The notes under the pieces are model-generated. The model ran no database searches, was not told the origin of the DNA, and saw only the letters and a list, made by a program, of their open reading frames with translations. A DNA stretch of 64,000 bases. Source: Shouchella xiaoxiensis (lineage in GTDB: Bacteria > Bacillota > Bacilli > Bacillales > Bacillaceae_D). Numbering within the stretch: the stretch's first letter is position 1; every line of letters starts with the position of its first letter. The translations under genes and the position numbers were made by a program. The stretch is taken from positions 110,620 through 174,619 of the forward strand of contig NZ_JAFBCV010000010.1 in assembly GCF_016907895.1 (NCBI RefSeq), read 5' to 3'. Positions 18,820 to 27,065 of this stretch are shown piece by piece.

Positions 18820-18927
18820 TCATCCGTAGTCTGTCTTAGCTAAATCACGCTGAAAACGATCATTGCTATATTCGAAAGGAGCAGGACCAACGTATGCGAC
18901 ATTTTTCGTTACTTTTAATTCAGCCAT
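18820..18927 (-). CDS. 35-residue small protein, unknown function
   Basis: ATG at 18927 has GATAGGAGGAATGCAG upstream, an excellent ribosome binding site. The frame encodes MAELKVTKNVAYVGPAPF, then EYSNDRFQRDLAKTDYG and a TGA stop. It is hydrophilic with no signal or membrane segment. A strong terminator follows at 18788, so it forms a tidy monocistronic unit between desR and the LXG operon. I know no family for it. Confidence 0.55.
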   Translation of the reverse strand: MAELKVTKNVAYVGPAPFEYSNDRFQRDLAKTDYG

Positions 18928-18999
18928 TCTGCATTCCTCCTATCAATGTTAATCAAGTATAAATAGAGAGAGAGCTTGATTGTCTGATTGATTCGCTCT

Positions 19000-19599
19000 C
19001 TACCGATACCAACCCTTCTCCTGAATCAGCGAAATCGCTTCAATCCGGTTATTCACTTCAAGCTTCTCATAAATAACTGAAACATAGTTGCGCACTGTAC
19101 CTGTTTTAATCTTTAAGTGATCAGCTACTTCTTGCGTGCTTTTCCCTTCCGCAATCAGTTGAATGACTTGTCCTTCTCGATCCGTCAGCGGGTTGTCGTT
19201 TCCTTGCATCATATCCATCAGTTCTGGCGCATACACTTTGCGCCCACTTAGTATTGTGCGAATCGCTCGGGCAAGTTCATCGCTTGGACTATCTTTTAAT
19301 AAGTAACCACTGACTCCTGCCTTGCGGGCATAGTTAAAATAACCGGTTCGGGCAAAGGTCGTGAGGATGATAATCTTACACGCTTCTGCTTTTAGCGATT
19401 GTGCCGCTTCAATCCCGGTCATCAGCGGCATTTCAATATCCATAATACAAATATCGGGCTGTAGCTGCTTCACAAGCTCGACTGCTTCTACACCTGTTTT
19501 CGCCTTGCCGACGACGGTCATATCTTCTTCTAGTTCGAGTAGCGACGCAAGTGCGCCTAACAACATGCCTTGATCTTCGGCAATCACAATGCGAATCAT
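19000..19599 (-). CDS. desR: Response regulator DesR
   Basis: A NarL/LuxR-type regulator of 199 residues. The receiver domain has Asp54 in CIMDIEMPLMTG as the phosphorylation site, the same number as in B. subtilis DesR. The C-terminal LuxR helix-turn-helix reads LTDREGQVIQLIAEGKSTQEV. Phosphorylated DesR activates the desaturase gene des in the cold. It overlaps desK by 4 bases (ATGA), and des lies upstream in the same direction. Confidence 0.93.
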   Translation of the reverse strand: MIRIVIAEDQGMLLGALASLLELEEDMTVVGKAKTGVEAVELVKQLQPDICIMDIEMPLMTGIEAAQSLKAEACKIIILTTFARTGYFNYARKAGVSGYLLKDSPSDELARAIRTILSGRKVYAPELMDMMQGNDNPLTDREGQVIQLIAEGKSTQEVADHLKIKTGTVRNYVSVIYEKLEVNNRIEAISLIQEKGWYR

Positions 19600-20729
19600 A
19601 GTGCTCCCCCTTCTGTTTGATGAATAATTCGCGGGATTCGGATAATCAATTGGGTTCCCTCTTTTGAGCGCACATCCAATTCACCATTTACAAACTCTAG
19701 CCGCTCTTTCATTCCAATCATGCCGCTCTTCTGCTCTGTTTGCGTAGCAGTACGTAAGCCGACCCCATCATCCTGCACGAGCAAGCGCCATTCATTTGGC
19801 CGGCTCTCGAATGAAATCGTACAAGATGAGGCTTGACTATGTTTGACGACGTTTGTGACCGATTCTTTTAAACACATACAAAATACATCTTCAATTAATA
19901 AAGGGAGATGCTTAAACGCTTCTTCTCCTGAGATGCCACAAGCGATACTGCTCGACTGCAACAGCTCCTGTACCCGAACAAGCTCTTCCTCTAGCCGCGC
20001 TGTTCGCATATTGGAGACAATTTCCCGCACCTCACGCAATGCCGTTCTGGACGTTTGATTGATGTCTTCCAGCTCTTGCTGGGCAACCTCGGGCTTGACA
20101 TTCACTAATTTGCGCGCTAAATCGCTTTTAATTCCAATCAACGAGAGCTTCTGCCCCAGCGTATCGTGCAGGTCGCGGGCTATTCGCTGCCGCTCCTCCA
20201 CGACCATCAGTTGCGAAATCCGTTCATTGGCATCGCTCAATTTACTTTCTAACTCTTCTCTACGAATACGTTGGTAGATCGTAAAAGGTAACAAAATCAC
20301 ACCAAGAAGACTTAATGCATTAAACGGCAATTGCGCCATAAATTCTTCGTATTCCGTCATAAAACCGATAATTACAGCAATTGTGGTCGTTGACAAATGC
20401 ACCACGTATAGGCTGATAAACCCCGCCTTGCTTTTAACACTGCCGATATAAAAAGCAATAAACAAAGCAAAATACACATAGCCAAAATAAATCGTCATTC
20501 CGATGCTGATTAACATCTCGATACTTAGCGCCACGTAGACGGTCCAGCCCTTTTTAATAAAAGATAGTCGGTACGTTGTAAAGAAGAGGATGATCATCGC
20601 TCCACCAAGAATGATCTCATAGAGCGTAGCCGAACGAATGATAAAGTAGAAAGGCAAGATACAAAAAGCAATCCAGGCAAATAGACTTAAACCAGTATTC
20701 TTTGGAATGATGTGAAACCAATGATACAA
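19596..20729 (-). CDS. desK: Membrane thermosensor histidine kinase DesK
   Basis: About five hydrophobic segments are followed by a linker coiled coil, the HisKA_3 box EERQRIARDLHDTLGQ and an ATPase domain (SVTNVVKHSQA, QDDGVGL). DesK senses membrane fluidity and acts as kinase in the cold and phosphatase when warm. The frame runs to 20807, but AAAGGAGG lies 7 bases before a TTG at 20729. Starting there gives 377 residues and puts the phosphorylated His at 188, matching B. subtilis DesK, so I prefer it. Confidence 0.92.
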   Translation of the reverse strand: MYHWFHIIPKNTGLSLFAWIAFCILPFYFIIRSATLYEIILGGAMIILFFTTYRLSFIKKGWTVYVALSIEMLISIGMTIYFGYVYFALFIAFYIGSVKSKAGFISLYVVHLSTTTIAVIIGFMTEYEEFMAQLPFNALSLLGVILLPFTIYQRIRREELESKLSDANERISQLMVVEERQRIARDLHDTLGQKLSLIGIKSDLARKLVNVKPEVAQQELEDINQTSRTALREVREIVSNMRTARLEEELVRVQELLQSSSIACGISGEEAFKHLPLLIEDVFCMCLKESVTNVVKHSQASSCTISFESRPNEWRLLVQDDGVGLRTATQTEQKSGMIGMKERLEFVNGELDVRSKEGTQLIIRIPRIIHQTEGGAL

Positions 20730-20744
20730 CAAAATTCCTCCTTT

Positions 20745-20894
20745 ACAAGTAGCGTTTATTCCCCACAAAAAAAGCGCAGTAGCCAGTCGCTTCGACGGGA
20801 AGCGCAACAGCTGAAGATCCTGAGAGATTCTCTCGAAGCTGAAGCGTTGCCCGTGGAAAACGTCCGTCCATAGCGCTTGTTTTCGTTATTCATT
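20745..20894 (-). promoter_or_regulatory. Structured spacer between des and desK
   Basis: This gene-free stretch holds nested inverted repeats on the minus strand, including GAGAGAATCTCTC within a CAGCTTC/AAGATCCTG-type frame. It ends in GCGCTTTTTTTG just before the desK ribosome binding site. It could be a partial terminator that sets the desaturase to kinase ratio, or it could hold a desKR promoter. Confidence 0.4.
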
Positions 20895-21935
20895 TCAACC
20901 CGTTTTCGTCTGTTGTGACACGCGAGAAACAGCTTGCATCCGCTCTGCCACTTTCATCTCTTTAAAGCTAATAAACGTCTGTTTATTCTCATCATATAGG
21001 CGAAAGCGAATCGATTCAAGACTCTTTTTCAACGTAATCGTCGTCGCCGTTTGCAGCGGAGGCGTATTGTCATGCGTTTTCTCTAGATGATAGTTTGGCA
21101 CTTTCGGGCTAAGATGATGCACATGATGATAGCCAATATTACCGGTCAACCATTGAATCACTTTTGGTAACTTATAATAGGAACTGCCATCAACTGCCGC
21201 TTTCACAAAGTCCCACTCGTCATCATTTTCAAAGTAAGAGTCTTCGAACTGATGCTGTACATAAAATAACCAGATTCCAGCTGCTCCCGATAGGTACATA
21301 ATTGGAAGCTGCACAAGCAAGAACGCTTGCCAACCAACAAGCCAGATCATACCTCCATAAAGCAGGACAATACAGGCATTGGTTAAATGGGTATTGATTT
21401 TCTCTTTCCGCTTTGCCCCTTTTTTGTTGATCCGGTTCTCAATCAAAAATAGATAAAGAGGTCCTAAGCCAAACAAGATAAAGGGATTGCGGTAAAGACG
21501 GTATTGAAGTCGTTGCATTTTTGATGCTTCTTTATACTCTTCCACCGTCATCACCCAAATGTCACCGACACCTCGTTTATCAAGGTTTCCGCTCGTGGCA
21601 TGGTGGATCGAATGACTATGCTTCCACTTTTCAAACGGAAAATGCGTCAGCACACCGCTCACATTTCCAACAACCCGATTCCACTTTGGATTACGGAAAA
21701 AACTCCCGTGGGTACAGTCATGAAAAATAATAAACGTCCGGACAACGAATCCAGCAGCGATTAATGAAAAAAGCAGGCTTAAGAAAATCGAAACATGTAA
21801 ACTTTGATAAGCTAAAAACCATGCTCCCAAAAACGGAAGCAATGTATTCAGAATTTGAATGACGCCAATCTTTGTATTGGATGTCGCGTAAGGTGCAACA
21901 CTTTGTTTTAATGCACGTTGTTTTTCTTTACTCAT
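20895..21935 (-). CDS. des: Membrane acyl-lipid desaturase
   Basis: This integral membrane di-iron enzyme puts a cis double bond into phospholipid acyl chains; the B. subtilis enzyme is delta-5. The three His boxes are present: HDCTHGSFF, HSIHHATSG and HHVHHLSP. Four or more hydrophobic helices lie between them. At 346 residues it is full length. It is the first gene of des-desK-desR, with a DesR-like site and promoter upstream, so cold induction is expected. Confidence 0.93.
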   Translation of the reverse strand: MSKEKQRALKQSVAPYATSNTKIGVIQILNTLLPFLGAWFLAYQSLHVSIFLSLLFSLIAAGFVVRTFIIFHDCTHGSFFRNPKWNRVVGNVSGVLTHFPFEKWKHSHSIHHATSGNLDKRGVGDIWVMTVEEYKEASKMQRLQYRLYRNPFILFGLGPLYLFLIENRINKKGAKRKEKINTHLTNACIVLLYGGMIWLVGWQAFLLVQLPIMYLSGAAGIWLFYVQHQFEDSYFENDDEWDFVKAAVDGSSYYKLPKVIQWLTGNIGYHHVHHLSPKVPNYHLEKTHDNTPPLQTATTITLKKSLESIRFRLYDENKQTFISFKEMKVAERMQAVSRVSQQTKTG

Positions 21936-21967
21936 CTCACTTCACCCCAGACTCACTAAGTAAACTT

Positions 21968-21996
21968 AGTATAATGAAGGGGGAAAGCAAGCGTAA
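21968..21996 (-). promoter_or_regulatory. des promoter (-10/-35)
   Basis: On the minus strand, TTACGC (21996-21991) and TATACT (21973-21968) are separated by 17 bases. The weak -35 fits an activator-dependent promoter. An inverted repeat ACTAAGT-AA-ACTTAGT (21955-21970) overlaps the -10 and probable start point. Confidence 0.6.
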
Positions 21997-22004
21997 GACA
22001 CAAC

Positions 22005-22033
22005 TGTCATCATGACACTATGACACTTGTCAT
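22005..22033 (-). promoter_or_regulatory. Two DesR-like inverted repeats
   Basis: TGTCATCATGACA (22005-22017) and ATGACACTTGTCAT (22020-22033) are two palindromes of the same half-site ATGACA/TGTCAT. They begin 9 bases upstream of the des -35. This arrangement of paired boxes resembles the two-site DesR control of Pdes in B. subtilis. Confidence 0.65.
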
Positions 22034-22091
22034 GGTGTGGTGGAGAAACCTTGATGTAGCTTTGTTTTTAGGTATCAATACTTCCAATAAT

Positions 22092-22709
22092 TTAATTCTC
22101 CAAATCACTCAGGCTAAATGTAAACACAGCGTCATTAATTAAGCCCGTTCCCGCTGTCCCGGGCTTCACGCGAATGTATTGCTCATCGTCATTATAACTT
22201 GTGTAAACAGCAGTCCCCGTTACTTCTTCACCTGGTGCCAATTCACCTTCAATCGCATCAGCTTGATAGTCCTCATAATACTCGGCTTGGTCGCCAAATC
22301 CAGAGCCTTCTAGGTTAGCTGTATATTCAAATAAACCCGCATTTTCTTTCGCATCAATGGCTTCATCGCCAATATTCTTAATTGTAATCGAGGCTACGAC
22401 ATAAGCATCCAAATCCGATAATTCCCCATCGACTTCCTCAACCATATCTACACTGTTTAAGGTAAATTCAAACGAAGAGATGTTGCTATGCATGACAGCT
22501 GTATCTCCTAGACCAAGATCCATCTGGTCCTCTCCTTCTGAGCTTCCGTCATTTGTCTCACTCTCATCTTCACCCACGTCTTGATCCATCGATTCCTCTT
22601 CTGGTACTGGATCGGTTTGATTCTCCTCAGCACTATCAGAATCACTGCATGCCGCTAACATCACAGATAAACCCATCATCGTTGCCATAAGCGTTATTGA
22701 TTTTTTCAT
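22092..22709 (-). CDS. DUF4352-type lipoprotein
   Basis: The start is the ATG at 22709 (MKKSITLM), with GGAG 7 bases upstream, rather than an ATG four codons earlier. The signal ends in LAAC. A 50-residue Asp/Glu/Ser-rich linker follows, then an Ig-like DUF4352 domain (FEFTLNSVDMVEE, YVVASITIKNIGDEAID, GELAPGEEVTGTAVY). Such domains resemble telokin-like folds and are common in surface lipoproteins of unknown role. A truncated relative lies at 31077 and a frameshifted one at 61400. Confidence 0.75.
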   Translation of the reverse strand: MKKSITLMATMMGLSVMLAACSDSDSAEENQTDPVPEEESMDQDVGEDESETNDGSSEGEDQMDLGLGDTAVMHSNISSFEFTLNSVDMVEEVDGELSDLDAYVVASITIKNIGDEAIDAKENAGLFEYTANLEGSGFGDQAEYYEDYQADAIEGELAPGEEVTGTAVYTSYNDDEQYIRVKPGTAGTGLINDAVFTFSLSDLEN

Positions 22710-22957
22710 ATGTATCTCCATCCTCTCTGTAAAGTAGTACCTTATTGAAATAGCCTAATTCGATTTTTTTAAACACTTTGCTAATTTATTTTTATAAAAT
22801 TAATTATTTTTTAAACGCAAGGCTTGAAGCGGAGATCGGAGAGTTCAACCTACTTGTTCAAGCAAAAAGCCCCCTATCAGTTTAGATAGAGAGCTCTAAC
22901 CAACTATTTATAAAGATGAAACTCGCTTAGCTCATGTAAGCCTATCAACATTTAGCA

Positions 22958-23287
22958 TCAGCGCTCTTCAACTCGCTCCAACTCATCCACTTCTCCACTC
23001 GCCGGGTAGGAATCATTGATTCCCGTAAACGTCACCCGAACCCTCTCATACAAATCAAGGTCCTCTTCAAAGCCGAAATAAATCGCATCATCTGCTTTCT
23101 CAAGCAACTCTTGCTCGGATAGCCCTTCAATATCCTCGCGATCAACACCGGATACAACCAAATATGGGCTCGTTTGCGCGATAATTCCTTCAATGTCCCA
23201 GTCGGTTTCTTCTGCTAGAGGAGAACAAGCTGATAGTAAGAGCAGGGTTGCTAGTATCGACAAAACAGAGAATCGTTTCGCTTGCAT
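22958..23287 (-). CDS. DUF3221-like lipoprotein
   Basis: Starting at ATG 23287 (MQAKRFSVLS) the signal ends in LSAC. The short mature part resembles DUF3221: WDIEGIIAQTSPYLVVSG, then an acidic region, then VRVTFTGINDSYPASGEVDEL. The SYPA motif near the end is typical of that family. Length is about 109 residues. The role is unknown. Confidence 0.65.
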   Translation of the reverse strand: MQAKRFSVLSILATLLLLSACSPLAEETDWDIEGIIAQTSPYLVVSGVDREDIEGLSEQELLEKADDAIYFGFEEDLDLYERVRVTFTGINDSYPASGEVDELERVEER

Positions 23288-23414
23288 CGTTATCACCACC
23301 TGAGAAAGAGGATTATTCCTCCACTACCCGCCTCAAATTAGGACAAAACATACGGTCACACAAAAAAAACAAGAACCCTAAACAAGAGTCCTCGCTCCTT
23401 CTACATTGTCTTCC

Positions 23415-24263
23415 TTACCCTTCCGCCAGCTTTCGAAGCAGCTCGGTATTCTGCTCAGCCGTCCCCCGGTAATTCTCTATCCCTTGCGCCCGCGCTAGCT
23501 TTGCTCGGTTTGTATAACTCTCGTCCAGCCCTGCTCGCTTCATCCAGTCAACGATTCCTTCACCTGAGCGGACAGTAGGGAGAGAGCTGGATTTTTGTTG
23601 TGTTTCTTCTATTAAAGTCGAGAGCAGTCTCCGATTCTGCGCGGCTGTCCCCGTATACCCGGTAATCCCACGCATTTGAGCTAAATTGGCTCGATTGGCG
23701 TAGCTCGCATCCATTCCCGCTTGCTTCATCCAGTCGACAATGCTGACAGGCTGAGCTGTTTCCTTCGGCTGTGGCGCAGGTTTTTGGCTCATAATCAAGT
23801 TCTGGAACGAAGCAAACCCACCTCTCTCGTTAAGCAGCCGCTGGGGGCAGCGCTTGCCGCTCCAGTGCTGATGGGGGACAACTCGGTCTAGCGGGATGGA
23901 GAATTGCTGCATCAGCTGGCGAATGAGCTGGACGGCTTGCGCTTTTGTCTTAGTAAAGTCGCTTCCCTCATTGACACAGAGTTCAATTCCGATCGATTCG
24001 CGATTGCCCCGACCATGGCGACCATCGCCTGCGTGCCAGCCGTTTTCCGTTGTTGGTAAGTGCTGATAGATTGTACCTTGATCGTCAACTGTATAATGCC
24101 AGCTAACCGCTGTGTCTCTCCTCTTGACGTATCTAGCGTGCATTAACGCCGTTGCGTCTTTGCGCCGGTTTCCCGTTTCATGAATCGTTAGGTAGCGAGG
24201 CGTAAGCGGGAAACCCGGTCGATTTTGATTTGTCAGTGGAATATAGTCTTTTACAATCTTCAC
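23415..24263 (-). CDS. N-acetylmuramoyl-L-alanine amidase (Amidase_2), endolysin-like
   Basis: A peptidoglycan hydrolase of the phage-lysin/CwlA type. Zn-binding positions are visible in YLTIHETGN and VPHQHWSGKRCP, with WHAGDGRHGRGN between. Two C-terminal repeats of about 43 residues follow, each VDWMK.AG.D.SY.NRA.LA...GI..Y.GTA.QN, probably for wall binding. The frame opens at 24350, but AAGGAG lies 11 bases before a GTG at 24263 (MKIVKDYIPLTNQ), which gives the usual start of such amidases and about 282 residues. It is the last gene after YvrJ, DUF2922 and DUF1659 genes. Confidence 0.88.
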   Translation of the reverse strand: MKIVKDYIPLTNQNRPGFPLTPRYLTIHETGNRRKDATALMHARYVKRRDTAVSWHYTVDDQGTIYQHLPTTENGWHAGDGRHGRGNRESIGIELCVNEGSDFTKTKAQAVQLIRQLMQQFSIPLDRVVPHQHWSGKRCPQRLLNERGGFASFQNLIMSQKPAPQPKETAQPVSIVDWMKQAGMDASYANRANLAQMRGITGYTGTAAQNRRLLSTLIEETQQKSSSLPTVRSGEGIVDWMKRAGLDESYTNRAKLARAQGIENYRGTAEQNTELLRKLAEG

Positions 24264-24346
24264 GTCGTTCACATCTCCTTCTTTACTAGAGATTAAACAA
24301 GCCGTCCCTCCCCTAGCTTGTTCCTGACAGCCGCCCACAGCTTCAG

Positions 24347-24508
24347 TCATTTGCGCTCATGTCGTTTTTGTTCCTTGCTAATAACCGTTGCGAGGCCAGC
24401 AATTGACTGCTGTAGCTCTTTAATAATTGGCTCTAACCGCACGAGCAAATACGATGCGACGGCGATTGGAAAGCCCACATTTGAAATGAGCGTGACCCAG
24501 TCCTGCAT
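24347..24508 (-). CDS. YvrJ family small membrane protein
   Basis: A 53-residue protein starting MQDWVTLISNVGFPIAVASY. This fits the YvrJ family: one N-terminal membrane helix and an amphipathic tail. In phage-like contexts this size and shape suggest a holin or anchor, but that is inference. It lies between the DUF2922 gene and the amidase, in the same direction. Confidence 0.8.
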   Translation of the reverse strand: MQDWVTLISNVGFPIAVASYLLVRLEPIIKELQQSIAGLATVISKEQKRHERK

Positions 24509-24574
24509 GTTGCCACATCCTTTCTTTTATTAGTAGCGGACGCTGGTTAAGCCAGCGCCCGCCTCGGTGTGAAG

Positions 24575-24793
24575 TTATACGGCAATCGTATCAACCGCAC
24601 GAGTGACAACACGGGCATCAAGCTTCGTCGCAATCAGCGCAGCTTGGCCAAAGAAGACGTTGTTCGCGATCAAGATGTCCATCGCCTCACTGATTTGCGC
24701 TTGAGTTAAATCACTCTTCGGTTGCGGAACGCGGAAGGTGATTAATTGACCTTCTGCGGTGCGGAAGCGCAGTTCAAGCGTTGTTTCGTTCAT
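24575..24793 (-). CDS. DUF2922 family protein
   Basis: This 72-residue protein has the DUF2922 pattern: TLELRFRTAEGQLITFRVPQPKSDLT, then a helix QISEAMDILIANNVF, and the end ARVVTRAVDTIAV. The function is unknown. AAAGGAGG precedes the ATG. It forms a tight cluster with the DUF1659 and YvrJ genes. Confidence 0.85.
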   Translation of the reverse strand: MNETTLELRFRTAEGQLITFRVPQPKSDLTQAQISEAMDILIANNVFFGQAALIATKLDARVVTRAVDTIAV

Positions 24794-24833
24794 AAGAATT
24801 CCTCCTTTCTAAAGAATGCCTGACAGCCTTACA

Positions 24834-25061
24834 TTAGCTCTGAGGACTCGGACGTAAATAGCTGTTCTCAATCAATGTCGCTTCCGACAAATCAAGTTCA
24901 CATAAGTCAGCAAACGTGTTTGCCACAAGGTAAAGCTGCTCAATATCTGCTTCCGGCTGAACCGCAAAACCAAAGCGGCGAACAATCAAGTTGCCGGTAT
25001 CAGTAAAGCCGTTTTCCATCGCAAGCATTAAGCGCTGCGCGTACGGTTGTTTTCGGGCCAT
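24834..25061 (-). CDS. DUF1659 family protein
   Basis: This 75-residue protein resembles DUF1659: RLMLAMENGFTDTGNLIVRRFGF, then PEADIEQLYLVANTFADL and a short beta end. DUF1659 and DUF2922 genes commonly occur as neighbours in Bacillaceae. GGAAGGAGG precedes the ATG. It is the first gene after the terminator at 25155. Confidence 0.8.
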   Translation of the reverse strand: MARKQPYAQRLMLAMENGFTDTGNLIVRRFGFAVQPEADIEQLYLVANTFADLCELDLSEATLIENSYLRPSPQS

Positions 25062-25154
25062 CGCTTTTTCCTCCCTTCCCTAATCTTCTGGTTAATCAAG
25101 GTGGCGGACAAGCGGTCACGGCCGGTGACGAGGCTTGTCCTGCCTATAAAATTG

Positions 25155-25182
25155 AAAAAAGCCCGTGGGTTCCCCACCGGCT
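25155..25182 (-). terminator. Terminator of the replication/amidase operon
   Basis: AGCCCGTGGG (25160-25169) pairs with CCCACCGGCT (25173-25182), one mismatch. On the minus strand it is followed by TTTTTT. Confidence 0.75.
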
Positions 25183-25268
25183 AGCTTCAGCATAGCACCG
25201 GCGGAGAGAAGAAACAACTTATTTTTCTGATTAGAACTAATGTTTTGAAATTAGAACTCTTAGCTCGT

Positions 25269-25559
25269 TTAAAATGTAAAAGACTGCTTCACTACTTCCC
25301 CCGCATTCACCGGTTCCCCGCAGATTAACTCATCGCCTTCCTCATCTTGATCATGCGTTGGAAACAGGGAAAGCTGCGCTGCCATTAGCGTCACCTCGAC
25401 CAGGTCGTCAGGTCGGAAGCGGTGCACCACATCAAGGTCGGCTCGGGCAATTGAGATATCGGACAACACGAGATGAATTTCCTTATGCCAGCGATCTCGC
25501 CCTGTTCGGTCAACAATATTCATTTTCTTAACAATGCCGCGCAAAAAAGACTCATCCAT
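25269..25559 (-). CDS. Unknown 96-residue protein of the phage-like operon
   Basis: The start at ATG 25559 (MDESFLRGIVKKM) overlaps the amidase stop by 8 bases and has GGAG upstream; the longer frame to 25601 lies inside the amidase gene. The product is soluble and acidic at the end, with no motif I recognise. It is the last gene before the terminator, so it belongs to the same transcript as the amidase and replication genes. Confidence 0.6.
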   Translation of the reverse strand: MDESFLRGIVKKMNIVDRTGRDRWHKEIHLVLSDISIARADLDVVHRFRPDDLVEVTLMAAQLSLFPTHDQDEEGDELICGEPVNAGEVVKQSFTF

Positions 25560-26235
25560 GTTCAATCTGCTCCAATCGTATGTTTTTGGCTTCTCCAACA
25601 TGCTCGTTTATAATAGTCATTAGTTTTGTCTTATTTTTATAGGAGCCTACACTGACACCATTCACTTGAACAAGGTAGGTAGGCTTGTTTCCTTTTATCC
25701 GCAAGAGGTCCAGCGTCTCTAAAATACCGGTGCCATGACCAATGGCGAGGGCTTCAATTACCCGTCGGTCTTTTAAGCGTTTCGCATCTTTGGCAGATTG
25801 AAGCGAGTAACTTGATGTGAGGATGGCGGGCATCAACGCCCCATCTAAGCAGAGAGCTGATCGCTGCTTTCGCCCCCCATCGTTCAAATGTGCACGCTTT
25901 ACAATTTCTCGCTGAAAGGCTAACTGCAAGTACGTCGTATCACGCTGATTTTTCTCACTAACGTACGAAACAAACCCCTTCTCGCTCTCACTGCCTATAT
26001 GAATGGAGACGAATAGATCAGCGCCCCATTCATTCGCTAGGCTCACGCGCTCTTCCTCCGTTAATTCGATGTCTTTGTTTCGCGTCAGCAACACGCCTAC
26101 CGGAAATCCAACAAGCGCTTGGCGCATTCCTTTTGCCACTCGTAATGTCAAATCTTTCTCAACTAACCCATACCCTGCTTCGCCACTATCATTCCCACCA
26201 TGAGCAGGATCAAGCACCACTCGTTTTTTCGCCAT
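25552..26235 (-). CDS. Amidase_3-like protein lacking the catalytic Glu
   Basis: The fold of a zinc N-acetylmuramoyl-L-alanine amidase (CwlD/LytC type) is clear: LDPAHGGNDSGE (His12), Glu26 in LVEKDLTLRVA, and His79 in SIHIGSES. The usual catalytic Glu in the PAxLVE motif is absent; the region reads MPAILTSSYSL, placing Ser near 141. It may be inactive, or bind peptidoglycan without cutting. The C-terminal part (from about 180, YLVQVNGVSVGSYKNK) is an additional small domain. There is no signal peptide. The ATG has GGAGG upstream. Confidence 0.8.
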   Translation of the reverse strand: MAKKRVVLDPAHGGNDSGEAGYGLVEKDLTLRVAKGMRQALVGFPVGVLLTRNKDIELTEEERVSLANEWGADLFVSIHIGSESEKGFVSYVSEKNQRDTTYLQLAFQREIVKRAHLNDGGRKQRSALCLDGALMPAILTSSYSLQSAKDAKRLKDRRVIEALAIGHGTGILETLDLLRIKGNKPTYLVQVNGVSVGSYKNKTKLMTIINEHVGEAKNIRLEQIEHG

Positions 26236-26249
26236 CTGAATCCCTCCTT

Positions 26250-27065
26250 TTACGAGTTTCGATAATCGACTCCCTTTACTTTAATTAGCTTCGTTTGATA
26301 GAGCAAGCGTGAAAAAATCCGGCCGCCGTACTCATTGCGGAGCTGAAGAAGATCAAGATTCGTCGTATAAATCGTCGGACGACCTAGTCGTGCATCAATC
26401 ACCTCAAACACCTTGGCGACCGCCCAACCGCTTACGTCTTCCTTTCTGTACTCCGAACCAAGATCGTCGAGCACAAGAATTGGAGCCTCCTTTAACCGAT
26501 TGATTAAGTCGTACTCGCTTACCTTCCCTTCAGGCTTGTACGTGCTTTTTAGCGCCGTAAGAAAGTGGGGGGCTGAGATAAATAAGCCGTTCATCCCTCG
26601 ACTCATCAGTGCTTTAACCACACCATAGGCTAGATGGCTTTTCCCAACGCCCGTATTTCCACTTAAGAGCAAATTGCCAGGCAACTTGTCCTCAAATTGG
26701 CGCACATAACCGCAGCAAGACTCCAGTGCCTCGCGCTGACTCGTCGTTTTTGGCTCATAGGACTGCAGCGTCGCATGCTCTAAATCATCGTTTAGCAAGC
26801 TGAACGTGAAGAAACGTTCTTCTTGTTCCAGCCGAATCAATTCATTCTTGCGAGCAACAACCGCTCTGCCAAGGGCAATGTCCTCGCATTTGCAGCCGAC
26901 TGCCTGCGTCAGCTCTGTTCCTTTTCGCGGACCAATTAGCATCATAATCCGGTAGACAGAGATATGCTGATGGCAGCTCTTGCAGGTGTAGGAGTCCACT
27001 TTATTCGCGTCAGAATACTGCATTTGGATATTCTCGAGCAAATGCGCATTGATCGAGTTGATCAT
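26250..27065 (-). CDS. DnaC/DnaI-type helicase loader ATPase
   Basis: An AAA+ ATPase of the DnaC/DnaI/IstB group, used by phages and plasmids to load replicative helicase. Four Cys near the N-terminus (Cys28, Cys31, Cys58, Cys60) suggest a zinc site as in DnaI. Walker A is GNTGVGKSH (136-144), Walker B ILVLDDLG, and sensor text is TIYTTNLD. Its start lies 56 bases inside the DnaD-like gene, with GGAG upstream. An adjacent DnaD-like gene is typical of phage replication modules. Confidence 0.88.
   Translation of the reverse strand: MINSINAHLLENIQMQYSDANKVDSYTCKSCHQHISVYRIMMLIGPRKGTELTQAVGCKCEDIALGRAVVARKNELIRLEQEERFFTFSLLNDDLEHATLQSYEPKTTSQREALESCCGYVRQFEDKLPGNLLLSGNTGVGKSHLAYGVVKALMSRGMNGLFISAPHFLTALKSTYKPEGKVSEYDLINRLKEAPILVLDDLGSEYRKEDVSGWAVAKVFEVIDARLGRPTIYTTNLDLLQLRNEYGGRIFSRLLYQTKLIKVKGVDYRNS

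Noticed and set aside
24318..24533. 71-codon plus-strand frame
   Set aside because: Antisense to the YvrJ gene, which has family similarity and proper context.
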